64,000 nt of DNA from Frischella japonica (GTDB taxonomy: Bacteria > Pseudomonadota > Gammaproteobacteria > Enterobacterales > Orbaceae). Shown piece by piece: positions 1 to 9,422 of this stretch. The notes beneath the pieces are model-generated. The model was not told where the DNA came from. It did no database searches and worked only from the letters and a program-made list of their open reading frames with translations. Made by a program: the position numbers and the translations under genes. The stretch is from the NCBI RefSeq assembly GCF_014489845.1, contig NZ_JABURY010000021.1, positions 62,001-126,000 of the forward strand, read 5' to 3'. Positions within the stretch are counted from its first letter, which is position 1. Each line of letters begins with the position of its first letter.

Positions 1-854
1 GCAGAATGGATAATATGTCATTAAGCGTTGAATTATTATTAGCTAAAGATGAACATAGTGCATTAGAAATCGTCGATATTTTAGAAGAACTCAATAGTGA
101 CAGAAAAGCGATTGAGCAAGCAATGCAAAAAGAAGCTTTATCATTTATTGATAAGCTCGAGAAAACCACTACCGAAATTCCTAATAGCTTTGTCATCTAC
201 CATCCTAAATTTCATCAAGGTGTTATTGGTGTACTCTCTTCACGTATAAAAGATAAATTCTATCGTCCTGTTATTTCATTTGCTAAAACTGATGATGGGT
301 TTTTGAAAGGTTCGGGACGCTCAGTCAATAATATTCATTTACGTAATGTTCTAGAGATCATTCATAATCGTGATCCTAAACTAATTAGCGGTTTTGGTGG
401 CCATGCTATGGCTGCCGGTTTGACCATACCCCTAGCCAATTTAGCTACTTTTACCCGTTATTTCGAAGAGGAAGTCAGCAATGTACTCAAGACAGTCAGC
501 CTAAAAAATGAGATCGAAACCGATGGAGAGATTGAAAATAAGTATTTTAATATCGAAACGGCCAAGATCTTAAAAGAAAGCGGTCCTTGGGGTGCAAATT
601 TTCCAGAACCGATCTTTGATGGTATATTTTTAGTTCATCAACAAAAGCTCATTGGCACGAAACATCTTAGGATGGTTCTTGAACCCTTAGCTGGAGGACC
701 ATTACTTAATGCTATCGCATTTAATATTGACTTAAATTATTGGCCCGATCAATCAGTCAAAAAAGTAGAAATTGTTTATCACCTTGAAGTCAATGACTTT
801 AGAGGTAATGAAACGATCAATTTGTTAATTCGTCATCTTTGGCCTATCAGCTAA
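1..854 (+). CDS. recJ: Single-stranded-DNA-specific exonuclease RecJ, C-terminal part (5' end outside window)
   Basis: RecJ is a 5'-3' single-strand DNA exonuclease used in RecF-pathway recombination and mismatch repair. Only about the last 283 codons are present, and the frame is open to the left edge. Counting from the ATG at position 6, the DHHA1 nucleic-acid-binding part is clear: HQGVIG at residues 70-75, GSGRS at 102-106 and the glycine-rich GFGGHAMAAG at 129-138. The OB-fold region follows up to the stop. The catalytic DHH half lies outside the window, so its integrity cannot be judged. The internal ATG at 6 is not the true start, because E. coli RecJ aligns upstream through it. Identification is from family knowledge and motif spelling; no function other than RecJ fits. 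Confidence 0.93.
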   Translation, partial: RMDNMSLSVELLLAKDEHSALEIVDILEELNSDRKAIEQAMQKEALSFIDKLEKTTTEIPNSFVIYHPKFHQGVIGVLSSRIKDKFYRPVISFAKTDDGFLKGSGRSVNNIHLRNVLEIIHNRDPKLISGFGGHAMAAGLTIPLANLATFTRYFEEEVSNVLKTVSLKNEIETDGEIENKYFNIETAKILKESGPWGANFPEPIFDGIFLVHQQKLIGTKHLRMVLEPLAGGPLLNAIAFNIDLNYWPDQSVKKVEIVYHLEVNDFRGNETINLLIRHLWPIS

Positions 855-1046
855 TCATTAATACTAGCAAATCATTCAAAATATGTCATATTTTCTGATG
901 GATGTATTAATTCAGATAGACTGATAATAGATTGAACACAGCACATTGTGCACCAAAATAGCGCTGAATATTTAACCAGCTGAAGTATCAATTTATGTTA
1001 AGATAAGTATAATAACTTACTAGCAATAATTAATTAAGGATTTACC

Positions 1047-2429
1047 ATGCACATTCACATTTTAGGAATTTGCGGCACCTTTATGACGGGAATCGCTCTG
1101 ATAGCGCGTTCGTTAGGACATAATGTAACCGGATCGGATAAAAATGTTTACCCCCCAATGAGCACCTTGCTTGAACGAGAAAATATTCAGTTAATTGATG
1201 GCTATGATCCAAGCCAACTGGATCCGGTACCAGATCTAGTGATTATTGGTAATGCGATGTCACGAGGTAATCCTTGTGTTGAATACATATTAGATAACAA
1301 TATTCCGTATATTTCCGCACCTCAATGGTTACATGATAATGTTCTCAAAGATCGTTGGGTCATTGCTGTTGCCGGTACCCATGGAAAAACAACAACTGCC
1401 GGTATGGTAAACTGGATTTTAGAACAGGCAGGCTATCAACAAGGTTTTTTAATTGGTGGGGTACCTGGTAATTTCAATGTTTCAGCTCGTTTAGGAGAAA
1501 GCCCTTTCTTCGTCATTGAAGCTGACGAATATGATTGTGCCTTTTTTGACAAACGTTCCAAATTTATGCATTATTGCCCAAAAACATTGATCTTAAATAA
1601 TGTTGAGTATGATCATGCTGATATTTTCGATGATCTGCGTGCAATCCAAAAACAGTTCCAACATTTAGTGAGACTAGTGCCTAGTAAAGGATTGATTATC
1701 TCACCGCAAGAAGATATTAGTATCAAACATATTTTATCTAGAGGTTGTTGGAGTGAACAAATTCAAACAGAATCTGAAACTGGCTGGCAAGCCGAAAAAA
1801 TCACTAATGATGCAAGTCAATTTAATGTTTATTTTCAGCAAAAATTAGTCGGCAAAGTTTGTTATGATTTAGTCGGTGAGCATAACATGCATAATGCCCT
1901 AATGGCTATTGCCGCAGCAAAAAATGTCGGTATTACACCTGAAATGGCCTGCCAAACATTAAGTTCGTTTGTTAATGCTAAACGCCGATTAGAATTATAT
2001 GGCAAAGTTGATGATATTGAAATTTATGATGATTTTGCTCATCATCCAACCGCAATTTTAGCCACACTTGAAGCTTTAAGAAGTAAAGTCGGTGCCAATC
2101 GCCGTATATTCACTGTACTTGAACCTCGTTCTAATACCATGAAATTAGGTATCAGCAAGGATGAGATTGCTCCCGCCTTAGGTCGCGCTGATGAAGTATT
2201 CATTTACCAACCAGAGAATTTACCATGGCTCGTTTCAGAAATTACCGAACAATGTGTGCAACCGGCTTACTGGTCAAGTGATCTCGATTTACTCATTGAA
2301 ATGATCGCGAAAGATGTTAAATCCAAAGATGTGATTTTAATCATGAGTAATGGTGGCTTTGGCGGCATTCATCAAAAAATTATCGATAAATTAAATAAAC
2401 AAAAACAATTGAAGCAAGAATCGCTTTAA
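1047..2429 (+). CDS. mpl: UDP-N-acetylmuramate:L-alanyl-gamma-D-glutamyl-meso-diaminopimelate ligase
   Basis: Mpl ligates recycled murein tripeptide to UDP-MurNAc in the cytoplasm, feeding peptidoglycan synthesis. The 460-aa product has the Mur-ligase layout: an N-terminal nucleotide-binding fold with GICGTFMTG at residues 8-16, the ATP-binding P-loop GTHGKTTT at 110-117, a central domain with conserved EADEYDCAFFDKR, and a C-terminal domain containing the DDFAHHPTA motif. That motif separates Mpl from MurC. Length is close to E. coli Mpl (457 aa). The start ATG has AAGGA (1036-1040) seven bases upstream. The gene is monocistronic, following recJ with a gap of about 190 bp that holds no obvious gene. 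AnmK, encoded at the other end of the window, acts in the same cell-wall recycling network. Confidence 0.96.
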   Translation: MHIHILGICGTFMTGIALIARSLGHNVTGSDKNVYPPMSTLLERENIQLIDGYDPSQLDPVPDLVIIGNAMSRGNPCVEYILDNNIPYISAPQWLHDNVLKDRWVIAVAGTHGKTTTAGMVNWILEQAGYQQGFLIGGVPGNFNVSARLGESPFFVIEADEYDCAFFDKRSKFMHYCPKTLILNNVEYDHADIFDDLRAIQKQFQHLVRLVPSKGLIISPQEDISIKHILSRGCWSEQIQTESETGWQAEKITNDASQFNVYFQQKLVGKVCYDLVGEHNMHNALMAIAAAKNVGITPEMACQTLSSFVNAKRRLELYGKVDDIEIYDDFAHHPTAILATLEALRSKVGANRRIFTVLEPRSNTMKLGISKDEIAPALGRADEVFIYQPENLPWLVSEITEQCVQPAYWSSDLDLLIEMIAKDVKSKDVILIMSNGGFGGIHQKIIDKLNKQKQLKQESL

Positions 2430-2430
2430 T

Positions 2431-2458
2431 CTCGGCAATATTATTTTGCTGAATTTTT
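2431..2458 (+). terminator. Weak intrinsic terminator after mpl
   Basis: A short stem (CGGCAA pairing with TTGCTG, one G-U pair) directly follows the mpl stop and is followed by a run of six T. The stem is weak, so this is tentative. Confidence 0.4.
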
Positions 2459-2822
2459 TGATTTGAGATTAATCGCATTGACATTTTAATCAATATCATT
2501 TGATTAATTTTTAAAAATGTAGATTAATTCTCAAAAGATGATTTTTTAGCACAGCTATGCTATGATTGATAGTGTATAAGCTAACATATTAATTCAATGA
2601 TAAATTTATGTTCTCGGTTCAAACACTAACATTTGTATTTTATATTTCTTCAATTCTAGCAGGCGAGTTTCTTTGGCGATCTTCGCTTTAATCAGTCTTA
2701 ATCCTGTTAGCCATTTAGTTATCTCAATGATATCACGCATTTAGACGTAAAAAATTATTATATTAAAGTCAATATTGTCGTTATAAAGCAATTTAAAAAT
2801 TTAAATTTATTTAGGCAATCGT
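2459..2822 (+). promoter_or_regulatory. Leader region upstream of mdtJI
   Basis: About 360 bp without an annotated gene separate the mpl terminator from mdtJ. The stretch is very AT-rich and holds a 26-codon open frame at 2608-2688, listed separately, followed by 134 bp of leader before the mdtJ ATG. No transporter or RNA gene was recognised. The arrangement suggests a long regulated 5' leader, but promoter elements were not assigned with confidence. Confidence 0.35.
2608..2688 (+). CDS. Possible leader peptide upstream of mdtJI (26 aa)
   Basis: An ATG-initiated 26-codon frame ends at TAA in the leader of mdtJI. Its product is hydrophobic in the middle and ends in WRSSL. No strong Shine-Dalgarno sequence precedes it. 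In E. coli an upstream ORF called mdtU is reported to control mdtJI in response to spermidine; I know it by position and role and could not compare sequences. The assignment here rests only on location and size, and the frame could be random. Confidence 0.25.
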
Positions 2823-3149
2823 ATGTTTTATCGATTATTTTTATTATTAGCCATTTTATTTGAAGTTACCGGTACGATTTCAATGAAGTATGCCTCTCTC
2901 CATGGTTATCAATTGGGTCATATTGTTATGTATATTATGATCACCTGTTCCTATCTCTGCCTTGCCATTGCGGTCAAACAAATTCCCATCGGTATCGCCT
3001 ATGCATTATGGGAAGGTATTGGCACGATATTTATCATCTTTTTTAGTATTACGCTATTTAATGATCCCATGAATGGACAAAAAATATTAGGTCTGATCAT
3101 TATCTTTGCCAGCATAGCGCTTATTGAATCTGGGGAAAAAACAACTTAA
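2823..3149 (+). CDS. mdtJ: SMR-family spermidine exporter subunit MdtJ
   Basis: MdtJ and MdtI together form a small-multidrug-resistance heterodimer that exports spermidine across the inner membrane in E. coli. The 108-aa product has four predicted membrane segments (about residues 4-22, 33-52, 57-77 and 84-102). It has the proton/substrate-coupling glutamate E14 in helix 1, the family segment FEVTGTISMKYAS, and the YALWEGIG motif in helix 3 that typifies MdtJ. It is slightly shorter at the C-terminus than E. coli MdtJ. The next gene, mdtI, starts 16 bp downstream, so the two are co-transcribed. Substrate assignment is by orthology and was not read from the sequence. Confidence 0.88.
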   Translation: MFYRLFLLLAILFEVTGTISMKYASLHGYQLGHIVMYIMITCSYLCLAIAVKQIPIGIAYALWEGIGTIFIIFFSITLFNDPMNGQKILGLIIIFASIALIESGEKTT

Positions 3150-3165
3150 TAATAATAGGAACGAT

Positions 3166-3495
3166 ATGTTTAATTTTGATTGGTATCATTTCAGTTTTTT
3201 AATTCTGGCAGCAATATTAGATATTGTAGCTAATATCTTCTTAAAATACTCTAACGGCTTTGAAAATAAGATCTTTGGCATTTTATCCATTCTATTTGTT
3301 TTAATTGCATTTACCTGTTTAGCCGAAGCAGTTAAAACGATAGATTTATCTGTTGCTTATGCATTATGGGGGGGATTTGGTCTGATTGCGACCACACTCG
3401 CCGGAAAATTTTTATTCGGTCAACAATTAAATTGGCGTGGATGGTTAGGCGTGACAGGCTTAATTATTGGCATGACGCTACTTAAACTTGCTTAA
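3166..3495 (+). CDS. mdtI: SMR-family spermidine exporter subunit MdtI
   Basis: This is the partner of MdtJ in the spermidine export complex. The ATG at 3166 is chosen because AGGA (3157-3160) lies five bases upstream and it gives 109 aa, the same length as E. coli MdtI. An upstream in-frame start at 3124 would overlap mdtJ without need. Four membrane segments are visible, and the YALWGGFG motif distinguishes MdtI from MdtJ. The position of the conserved helix-1 carboxylate is aspartate (D19, in ILDIVANIFLK), where E. coli MdtI has glutamate. That conservative change leaves the carboxylate in place but is unusual for the SMR family. Confidence 0.9.
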   Translation: MFNFDWYHFSFLILAAILDIVANIFLKYSNGFENKIFGILSILFVLIAFTCLAEAVKTIDLSVAYALWGGFGLIATTLAGKFLFGQQLNWRGWLGVTGLIIGMTLLKLA

Positions 3496-3519
3496 CCATT
3501 TTTTATACTTTACAAATAA

Positions 3520-3540
3520 AAAGCCGAAATATTCGGCTTT
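3520..3540 (-). terminator. Terminator of ettA, possibly bidirectional with mdtI
   Basis: A perfect 9-bp stem (AAAGCCGAA / TTCGGCTTT) with a 3-nt loop lies between the convergent mdtI and ettA genes. Read on the minus strand it is followed by a T-rich stretch, so it best serves ettA; on the plus strand the T run is short. Confidence 0.8.
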
Positions 3541-3583
3541 AAAAATAACAGATATGCATCATAAGTGGTTAAATAAGGACCAA

Positions 3584-5251
3584 TTATTTACTAATACGTT
3601 TATATTTAGCACGTTTTGGCTCTAATGCTTCAGCCCCTAAAGTACGTTTTTTCCAATCTTCATATTCGGTAAAATTACCTTCAAAAAACGCCACGTGACC
3701 TTCATCTTGATAATCAAGAATGTGGGTAGCAATCCGATCTAAAAACCAACGGTCATGGGAAATCACTAACGCACAACCAGGGAATTCCAATAAGGCATTT
3801 TCTAACGCACGCAACGTCTCAACATCTAAATCGTTAGTAGGTTCATCCAATAATAAAACATTACCGCCTACTTGTAGTAATTTCGCTAAATGGACTCGAC
3901 CGCGTTCACCACCGGAAAGCTCGCCAACGCGTTTTTGTTGATCAACCCCTTTAAAGTTAAATCGACCAACATAAGCACGGCTAGGAATTTCAAAATTACC
4001 AATTCGCATAATATCTTGCCCATTGGCAATCTCATCCCATACCGTTTTCTTATCGTCCATTTTATCACGGAATTGATCCACTGAAGCCAATTGCACAGTA
4101 TCGCCAAGCGTAATCGTACCAGAATCCGCTTTCTCTTGACCAGATAACATTCTAAATAATGTTGATTTACCAGCACCATTTGGTCCAATAATTCCAACAA
4201 TCGCCCCTTTCGGAATACGGAAAGAAAGATCATCAATGAGTACTCTGTCTCCATACGATTTAGTCAGGTGTTCCACTTCAATCACTTTATCGCCTAATCG
4301 TTGTCCAGTTGGTATAAATAACTCATTAGTTTCATTACGTTTTTGATATTCGGTACTGTTAAGCTCATCAAAACGTGCCATACGCGCTTTACTCTTTGCT
4401 TGGCGCCCCTTCGGATTTTGTCGTACCCACTCTAACTCTTTCTCAATGGATTTACGGCGTGCCGATTCTGTAGATGCTTCTTGTGCTAAGCGTTGCTCCT
4501 TTTGAGCTAACCATGAAGAGTAGTTACCTTCCCAAGGTATCCCTTCACCCCGGTCAAGCTCTAAAATCCAACCGGCAACGTTATCTAAGAAATAGCGGTC
4601 ATGGGTTACGGCCACCACAGTGCCTTCATAATCATGTAAGAAACGTTCTAACCACGCGACTGATTCAGCATCTAAATGGTTGGTCGGTTCGTCCAATAAC
4701 AGCATATCCGGTTTTTCTAACAATAAACGACATAATGCCACACGACGACGTTCACCACCTGATAAATTTCCAATTTTCGCATCCCAATCAGGCAAGCGTA
4801 ATGCATCGGCAGCTCGTTCTAATTGCACATTCAAATTATGCGCATCATGCGTTTGGATGATCGCCTCTAATTCAGCTTGCTGTTTTGCTAATTTATCAAA
4901 ATCAGCATCAGGATCAGCGTAAGCAGCATACACTTCATTTAACAGTGTTAAGGCATTTTTAGCCTCACTAACCGCTTCTTCTACAGCTTCGCGCACCGTT
5001 TGTTCTGGATTGAGTTTTGGTTCTTGTGGTAAATAACCAATTTTTAACCCTGGTTGTGGACGCGCTTCACCTTCAATTTCGGTATCAACACCTGCCATAA
5101 TACGTAATAGTGTCGATTTACCTGCACCATTTAAACCTAATACACCAATTTTTGCGCCAGGAAAAAAACTGAGTGAAATATCTTTTAATATATAACGTTT
5201 GGGTGGAACTATTTTTCCCACTCGATTCATCGTAAAAACATATTGTGCCAT
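3584..5251 (-). CDS. ettA: Energy-dependent translational throttle protein EttA (ABC-F)
   Basis: EttA is a soluble ABC-F ATPase that binds the ribosomal E site and gates the first elongation cycle according to ATP/ADP ratio. At 555 aa it has exactly the E. coli length. The first ATPase domain has Walker A GLNGAGKST at residues 39-47, signature LSGGERRR and Walker B LLLDEPTNHLD. The second has GPNGAGKST, LSGGERGR and LLLDEPTNDLD. A charged linker between them corresponds to the P-site tRNA interaction motif, and the EttA arm lies within domain 1. Both catalytic glutamates are present. It is convergent with mdtI and probably monocistronic. Paralogous ABC-F proteins (Uup, YheS, YbiT) differ in N-terminal sequence and length. 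Confidence 0.95.
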   Translation of the reverse strand: MAQYVFTMNRVGKIVPPKRYILKDISLSFFPGAKIGVLGLNGAGKSTLLRIMAGVDTEIEGEARPQPGLKIGYLPQEPKLNPEQTVREAVEEAVSEAKNALTLLNEVYAAYADPDADFDKLAKQQAELEAIIQTHDAHNLNVQLERAADALRLPDWDAKIGNLSGGERRRVALCRLLLEKPDMLLLDEPTNHLDAESVAWLERFLHDYEGTVVAVTHDRYFLDNVAGWILELDRGEGIPWEGNYSSWLAQKEQRLAQEASTESARRKSIEKELEWVRQNPKGRQAKSKARMARFDELNSTEYQKRNETNELFIPTGQRLGDKVIEVEHLTKSYGDRVLIDDLSFRIPKGAIVGIIGPNGAGKSTLFRMLSGQEKADSGTITLGDTVQLASVDQFRDKMDDKKTVWDEIANGQDIMRIGNFEIPSRAYVGRFNFKGVDQQKRVGELSGGERGRVHLAKLLQVGGNVLLLDEPTNDLDVETLRALENALLEFPGCALVISHDRWFLDRIATHILDYQDEGHVAFFEGNFTEYEDWKKRTLGAEALEPKRAKYKRISK

Positions 5252-5399
5252 TATGTATTCCGTTAATTAACCTAAAAATGATGTCGTATATTGTAATGGA
5301 TAATTTGCATCGGTCTAGCAAATATCGCGATTTACCGCTTAACCTAATTTAGAAAAATTTTCCCCTTACCATGATAAATACGGAATTTTCCTTATTCTT

Positions 5400-6590
5400 T
5401 TAAACAGTCTGTTGCCTTAATGAATAAAGATAGTGCCACCATAATGCAATACCTATTATCGCTAATCCGACACTGGCTATCGCTATCGCATACCAGCCGT
5501 AATGGGCATAAAGATACGTTGAGCATAACGAACCTAACATGCCCCCTGTAAAATAACTTAGCATGTAGCCGACATTTAAGCGCGTACGCATCGCTGGATT
5601 ACCTTGATATATATCATTCATGGATGAAATATGGGTTAACTGTACAGCAAAATCTATGATAATAATGCCAATAATTAATGCAATAATCGATATTTTTGCT
5701 AGCGATAATGGTAACCAACATAGTAGCAATAAAATCAATCCTACGGTTGTTAATACATTGCCCTTACCTTTATCCGATAACCGCCCAGCAATTGGTGAAC
5801 TCATTGCGCCTGCAGCACCGGCTAACCCAAATAATCCAATCACAAAATCAGAATAATGATAAGGAGAATCGGTCAGTAGAAAAGCTAGTGGCGTCCAAAG
5901 AAGTGAAAACAGTGCAAACGCAATACCGCCAATTAGTGAACGAATCCGCAATACATGCTCATGCCGATAGAGTCCAAAAATAGAAAAAATCAACTTCCAA
6001 TAATTAAGATGACTTTTATGACTATAACGCGGTAAAGCATAGCTTAATAATAATGTCACCACACACATGATAGCAGCAGCTACCCAATAAACCATTCGCC
6101 AATCAGTCATCGTTGAGATCGCACCGGCAAAGGTTCTACCTAATAAAATTCCTAACAGCATACCACTCATTAAAATTCCTACAACTTTACCGCGTTGGTT
6201 TGGTAATGCTAGCGTAGCGGCAAAGGGGATGAGCACCTGAGCTACCGCTGAAAAGATACCTGCAATAGCTGTTCCTACAATAAGCAGCGTTGATGAATTA
6301 GCCAACGCACTGATAATTAATCCTAATGTTGTTAATATCATTAAATTAATAATCAATACCTTACGTTCAATTTTATCACCTAGTGGTGCTACAAATAACA
6401 AACCCACAGCATAACTAAATTGGGCTGTTGTAATGATAATACCAGCATTTTCAATCGAAATATTTAAATCATTAGTAATCGAGTGTAATAATGGTTGAGC
6501 ATAATAATTACTCGCTACAGCGATACCAACAGCAATCGCCATTAATATTATTACCCATAAAGATAGCGCCGGTGATTGTGATGAATTCAT
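5400..6590 (-). CDS. Major facilitator superfamily transporter, substrate unknown
   Basis: This hydrophobic protein of about 396 aa has 12 predicted membrane segments and the MFS motif between helices 2 and 3 (GDKIERKVLI). It resembles the YnfM/YgaY-type drug:H+ antiporter-like carriers. Typical features are the N-terminal ASNYYAQPLLHSI and the mid-protein GRTFAGAISTMTDWRMVYW. The ATG at 6590 is preferred over a TTG at 6614; neither has a convincing Shine-Dalgarno sequence, so the start is uncertain. The gene stands alone between ettA and the divergent asd, and the context gives no clue to its substrate. An inner-membrane efflux role is family-based inference. Confidence 0.8.
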   Translation of the reverse strand: MNSSQSPALSLWVIILMAIAVGIAVASNYYAQPLLHSITNDLNISIENAGIIITTAQFSYAVGLLFVAPLGDKIERKVLIINLMILTTLGLIISALANSSTLLIVGTAIAGIFSAVAQVLIPFAATLALPNQRGKVVGILMSGMLLGILLGRTFAGAISTMTDWRMVYWVAAAIMCVVTLLLSYALPRYSHKSHLNYWKLIFSIFGLYRHEHVLRIRSLIGGIAFALFSLLWTPLAFLLTDSPYHYSDFVIGLFGLAGAAGAMSSPIAGRLSDKGKGNVLTTVGLILLLLCWLPLSLAKISIIALIIGIIIIDFAVQLTHISSMNDIYQGNPAMRTRLNVGYMLSYFTGGMLGSLCSTYLYAHYGWYAIAIASVGLAIIGIALWWHYLYSLRQQTV

Positions 6591-6898
6591 ATTCAAGATC
6601 AATAAATTAATCAAATAAATCGTGCATTATAATATTGCAATTCATAAATGCAATGGCTAATAGGTGGATAAAAATACAACACAATAGACAATTTTCACTG
6701 TGTACTATTTCATTTTTTGATAACGATTTTGGATCGTCATTATAGAGCAATCATAATCAGTAGTTATAACGATTTATTATCTTAAAATAATTTATTATCT
6801 AACTTGTTTTATACTGGTATTTTGCTTTAATAGACATAATCATGGAATGTGGTTTTATCCACGACAAATAATATTAGCTCAAAATTGGATAATTAATT

Positions 6899-8002
6899 AT
6901 GAAAAATGTAGGTTTTATTGGTTGGCGAGGAATGGTCGGATCGGTTCTTATGCAAAGAATGATCCAAGAACGCGATTTTGATAGAATCAATGCTATCTTT
7001 TTTTCGACGTCTCAAGCAGGTCAAACTGCACCAAATTTTACTGGCAAAACAAGTTTATTACAAGATGCCAACGATATTGAAGCCTTAAAAGCCCTAGATA
7101 TTATTGTTACTTGTCAAGGTGGTGATTATACAACCAATATTTATCCTAAATTACGTAATGCCGGCTGGCAGGGCTATTGGATTGATGCAGCATCAACATT
7201 GAGAATGAAAGATGATGCTATCATCATTTTAGACCCAATTAACCGTGCAAATATCGATTCTGCACTGAATAATGGCATCAAAACCTTCGTTGGCGGTAAC
7301 TGCACCGTTAGCTTAATGCTGATGTCTCTTGGTGGTTTATTTGCCGCTAATCTGATAGATTGGGTATCTGTTTCAACTTATCAGGCGGCTTCAGGTGGTG
7401 GTGCGCGCCATATGCGCGAATTACTTACTCAAATGGGAATGCTACATGCTGATGTTGCTAAAGAGTTAGCCAATCCTCACTCTTCTATTTTAGATATCGA
7501 GCAAAAGGTTACCGCAAAAATGCGTGATGGTTCACTACCAACAGATAACTTTGGTGTGCCACTTGCTGGTAGCTTAATTCCATGGATTGATAAACAATTA
7601 GACAACGGTCAAAGCCGTGAAGAGTGGAAGGGTCAGGCTGAAACCAACAAAATTCTCGGTACATCCAGTATTATTCCAATCGATGGTTTATGTGTACGCA
7701 TTGGGGCATTACGTTGCCATAGCCAAGCCTTCACCATAAAACTGAAGAAAGATATTGCTATTCCAGATATCGAACAACTGTTAGCATCACATAATCAATG
7801 GGTTAAAGTCATTCCCAATGATCGCGAATTATCCATGAAAGAACTGACCCCAGCAGCAGTAACCGGCACATTAGCCACACCGGTAGGTCGTTTACGTAAA
7901 TTAAATATGGGAAAAGACTTCCTATCAGCATTTAATGTTGGTGACCAATTACTTTGGGGCGCAGCTGAACCATTGCGTAGGATGTTAAACATTTTATGCT
8001 AA
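6899..8002 (+). CDS. asd: Aspartate-semialdehyde dehydrogenase
   Basis: Asd reduces beta-aspartyl phosphate to aspartate semialdehyde with NADPH. This is the branch point to lysine/diaminopimelate, methionine and threonine. The 367-aa product has the N-terminal dinucleotide motif [11 protein letters not shown] at residues 5-15. The active-site cysteine C135 lies in GGNCTVSL and the substrate-binding histidine in RCHSQAF; both match E. coli numbering closely. The gene is monocistronic, preceded by an AT-rich promoter region of about 280 bp. I looked there for a lysine riboswitch and saw no recognisable core. It ends at a strong hairpin shared with the convergent nagC. DAP from this pathway is the substrate chemistry behind Mpl. 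Confidence 0.97.
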   Translation: MKNVGFIGWRGMVGSVLMQRMIQERDFDRINAIFFSTSQAGQTAPNFTGKTSLLQDANDIEALKALDIIVTCQGGDYTTNIYPKLRNAGWQGYWIDAASTLRMKDDAIIILDPINRANIDSALNNGIKTFVGGNCTVSLMLMSLGGLFAANLIDWVSVSTYQAASGGGARHMRELLTQMGMLHADVAKELANPHSSILDIEQKVTAKMRDGSLPTDNFGVPLAGSLIPWIDKQLDNGQSREEWKGQAETNKILGTSSIIPIDGLCVRIGALRCHSQAFTIKLKKDIAIPDIEQLLASHNQWVKVIPNDRELSMKELTPAAVTGTLATPVGRLRKLNMGKDFLSAFNVGDQLLWGAAEPLRRMLNILC

Positions 8003-8012
8003 TAATAAAATT

Positions 8013-8040
8013 AACTCGCTACAATGCAATGTAGCGAGTT
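8013..8040 (+). terminator. Bidirectional terminator between asd and nagC
   Basis: A perfect 11-bp stem (AACTCGCTACA with its complement) and 6-nt loop sits between the convergent stops of asd (8002) and nagC (8048). Moderately T-rich sequence flanks it on the plus side and A-rich sequence upstream, consistent with use in both directions. Confidence 0.75.
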
Positions 8041-8047
8041 GCTTTAT

Positions 8048-9274
8048 TTATGACTTATTCTCTAAAATCGCCATTAATAATGATCCATCAAACAATGATT
8101 GTTGTACTAATGCAAATGCGCCGATCGCTGAGCGATCATCTAAGCTTGAACAATTTATTATAAGATTTTCACGCAATTGCTTTAAACTTTGTGAATATAA
8201 TGCATTATTAACCGCATTGAGTAAAATTTCAGGTGATTTTGTAATCTCTCCGGCAACCACAACACATTGAGGATTAAAGATATTAACCATCATTGCCACC
8301 GCTCGTCCCAGATTTTCACCAGCACTTTTAATCAGTTTTTCGGCTAATTCATCCCCCTGATTAGCCAATTGACAAATAGTCAAAATATCACATTTATCGA
8401 CTGTCAACTTACTTCGATACCCTTGTTCTAACAATAATTTTGCTCGTTTCTCAATTGCATTATTTACCACTTGATTTTCTAAACAACCAAAATTACCACA
8501 ATGACATCGTTCGCCAAGCTCATTAACTTGTATATGACCCACTTCACAGGCACTTTGATTGTGATTCATTAATAGCTGTTGATTAATTATCACTCCAGAA
8601 CCTACACCACGATGAACACGCACTAAAATTGAATCTTCTACCGATTGGGTAGAACCAAAATAACTTTCTGCCAATGCTAAACTTTGAACATCATTGCCAA
8701 TAAATATAGGAACATCAAATTTTGTTTTTAATATATCGCATAAAGCCCAATTATCCACATGAATATGTGGGGTATAACGGACGATGCCTTTTACAGAATC
8801 GATTACCCCTGGCATTACCACCGCAATAGCAATCAGATGTTTAATCTTTTTTTGTTGTTCTTGACAAAATAATTCAATTAAACTAATTAAATAGTTTTGA
8901 GTTTGCTGCTGTGTAAAATCATTTAAAGGGATCCGTTTACTGGCTAAGGATTTAGCACCAAGATCATATAGCTCAATCATCACATGAGAACGACTCAATT
9001 GAATCGAAATCGCCTGATAATAATCAAATTTAGCCACAATCGAAACGGCTGGACGCCCCCCGGTAGATTGTTGAATATCAACTTCTTTAATTAATTTTTT
9101 ATTCAAAAGCTGACGGGTAATTTTAGTAATACTTGCTGGTGCGAGTTGGCTGCTTTCAGCCAATTGAATTCGTGAAATGGGGCTTTGTTGTATTATTAGC
9201 CGATAAATCATTGCATAATTTAGTTGTTTCATCAATTCCGCATTGCCAACTAAATTCAGATAATTAAAAGCCAT
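8048..9274 (-). CDS. nagC: N-acetylglucosamine repressor NagC (ROK family)
   Basis: NagC represses amino-sugar uptake and catabolism genes and is induced by GlcNAc-6-phosphate. The 408-aa protein (E. coli 406) starts with a winged helix-turn-helix (about residues 15-75, with SRIQLAESSQLAPASITKI). It continues as a ROK sugar-kinase-like domain containing the structural zinc motif CHCGNFGCLE near residue 258. The N-terminus NAELMKQLN resembles NagC more than Mlc. It lies 148 bp downstream of nagA in the same orientation, as in the enterobacterial nagBAC cluster. A stem-loop in the gap may partly separate its expression. Autoregulation is expected from E. coli but no operator was confirmed here. 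Confidence 0.93.
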   Translation of the reverse strand: MAFNYLNLVGNAELMKQLNYAMIYRLIIQQSPISRIQLAESSQLAPASITKITRQLLNKKLIKEVDIQQSTGGRPAVSIVAKFDYYQAISIQLSRSHVMIELYDLGAKSLASKRIPLNDFTQQQTQNYLISLIELFCQEQQKKIKHLIAIAVVMPGVIDSVKGIVRYTPHIHVDNWALCDILKTKFDVPIFIGNDVQSLALAESYFGSTQSVEDSILVRVHRGVGSGVIINQQLLMNHNQSACEVGHIQVNELGERCHCGNFGCLENQVVNNAIEKRAKLLLEQGYRSKLTVDKCDILTICQLANQGDELAEKLIKSAGENLGRAVAMMVNIFNPQCVVVAGEITKSPEILLNAVNNALYSQSLKQLRENLIINCSSLDDRSAIGAFALVQQSLFDGSLLMAILENKS

Positions 9275-9376
9275 GAGGTCATCCTAACAATTATTTTTAC
9301 CCAAGATTATATACTGAAATCTCCTTAATTAGCAGTTTTCGTCAACTTATCCTGAATAAGGCGGAAATTTTGTGAG

Positions 9377-9399
9377 GTGGATCGCTAAAAACGATCCAC
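9377..9399 (-). repeat. Stem-loop between nagA and nagC
   Basis: A perfect 8-bp stem (GTGGATCG / CGATCCAC) with a 7-nt loop lies just after the nagA stop in the transcription direction. It lacks a clear T tract, so it may be an mRNA-stabilising or attenuating element and not a full terminator. Confidence 0.5.
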
Positions 9400-9422
9400 T
9401 TCTTAATTAACTCAGGCAAAGA

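Noticed and set aside
3720-4860. Several open frames of 60-130 codons on both strands within ettA.
   Set aside because: They are shadows of the ABC-F gene and none has its own ribosome site or recognisable motifs.
6615-6898. Possible lysine riboswitch upstream of asd.
   Set aside because: I looked for the conserved lysine-riboswitch core words and found none; the region looks like an ordinary AT-rich promoter.
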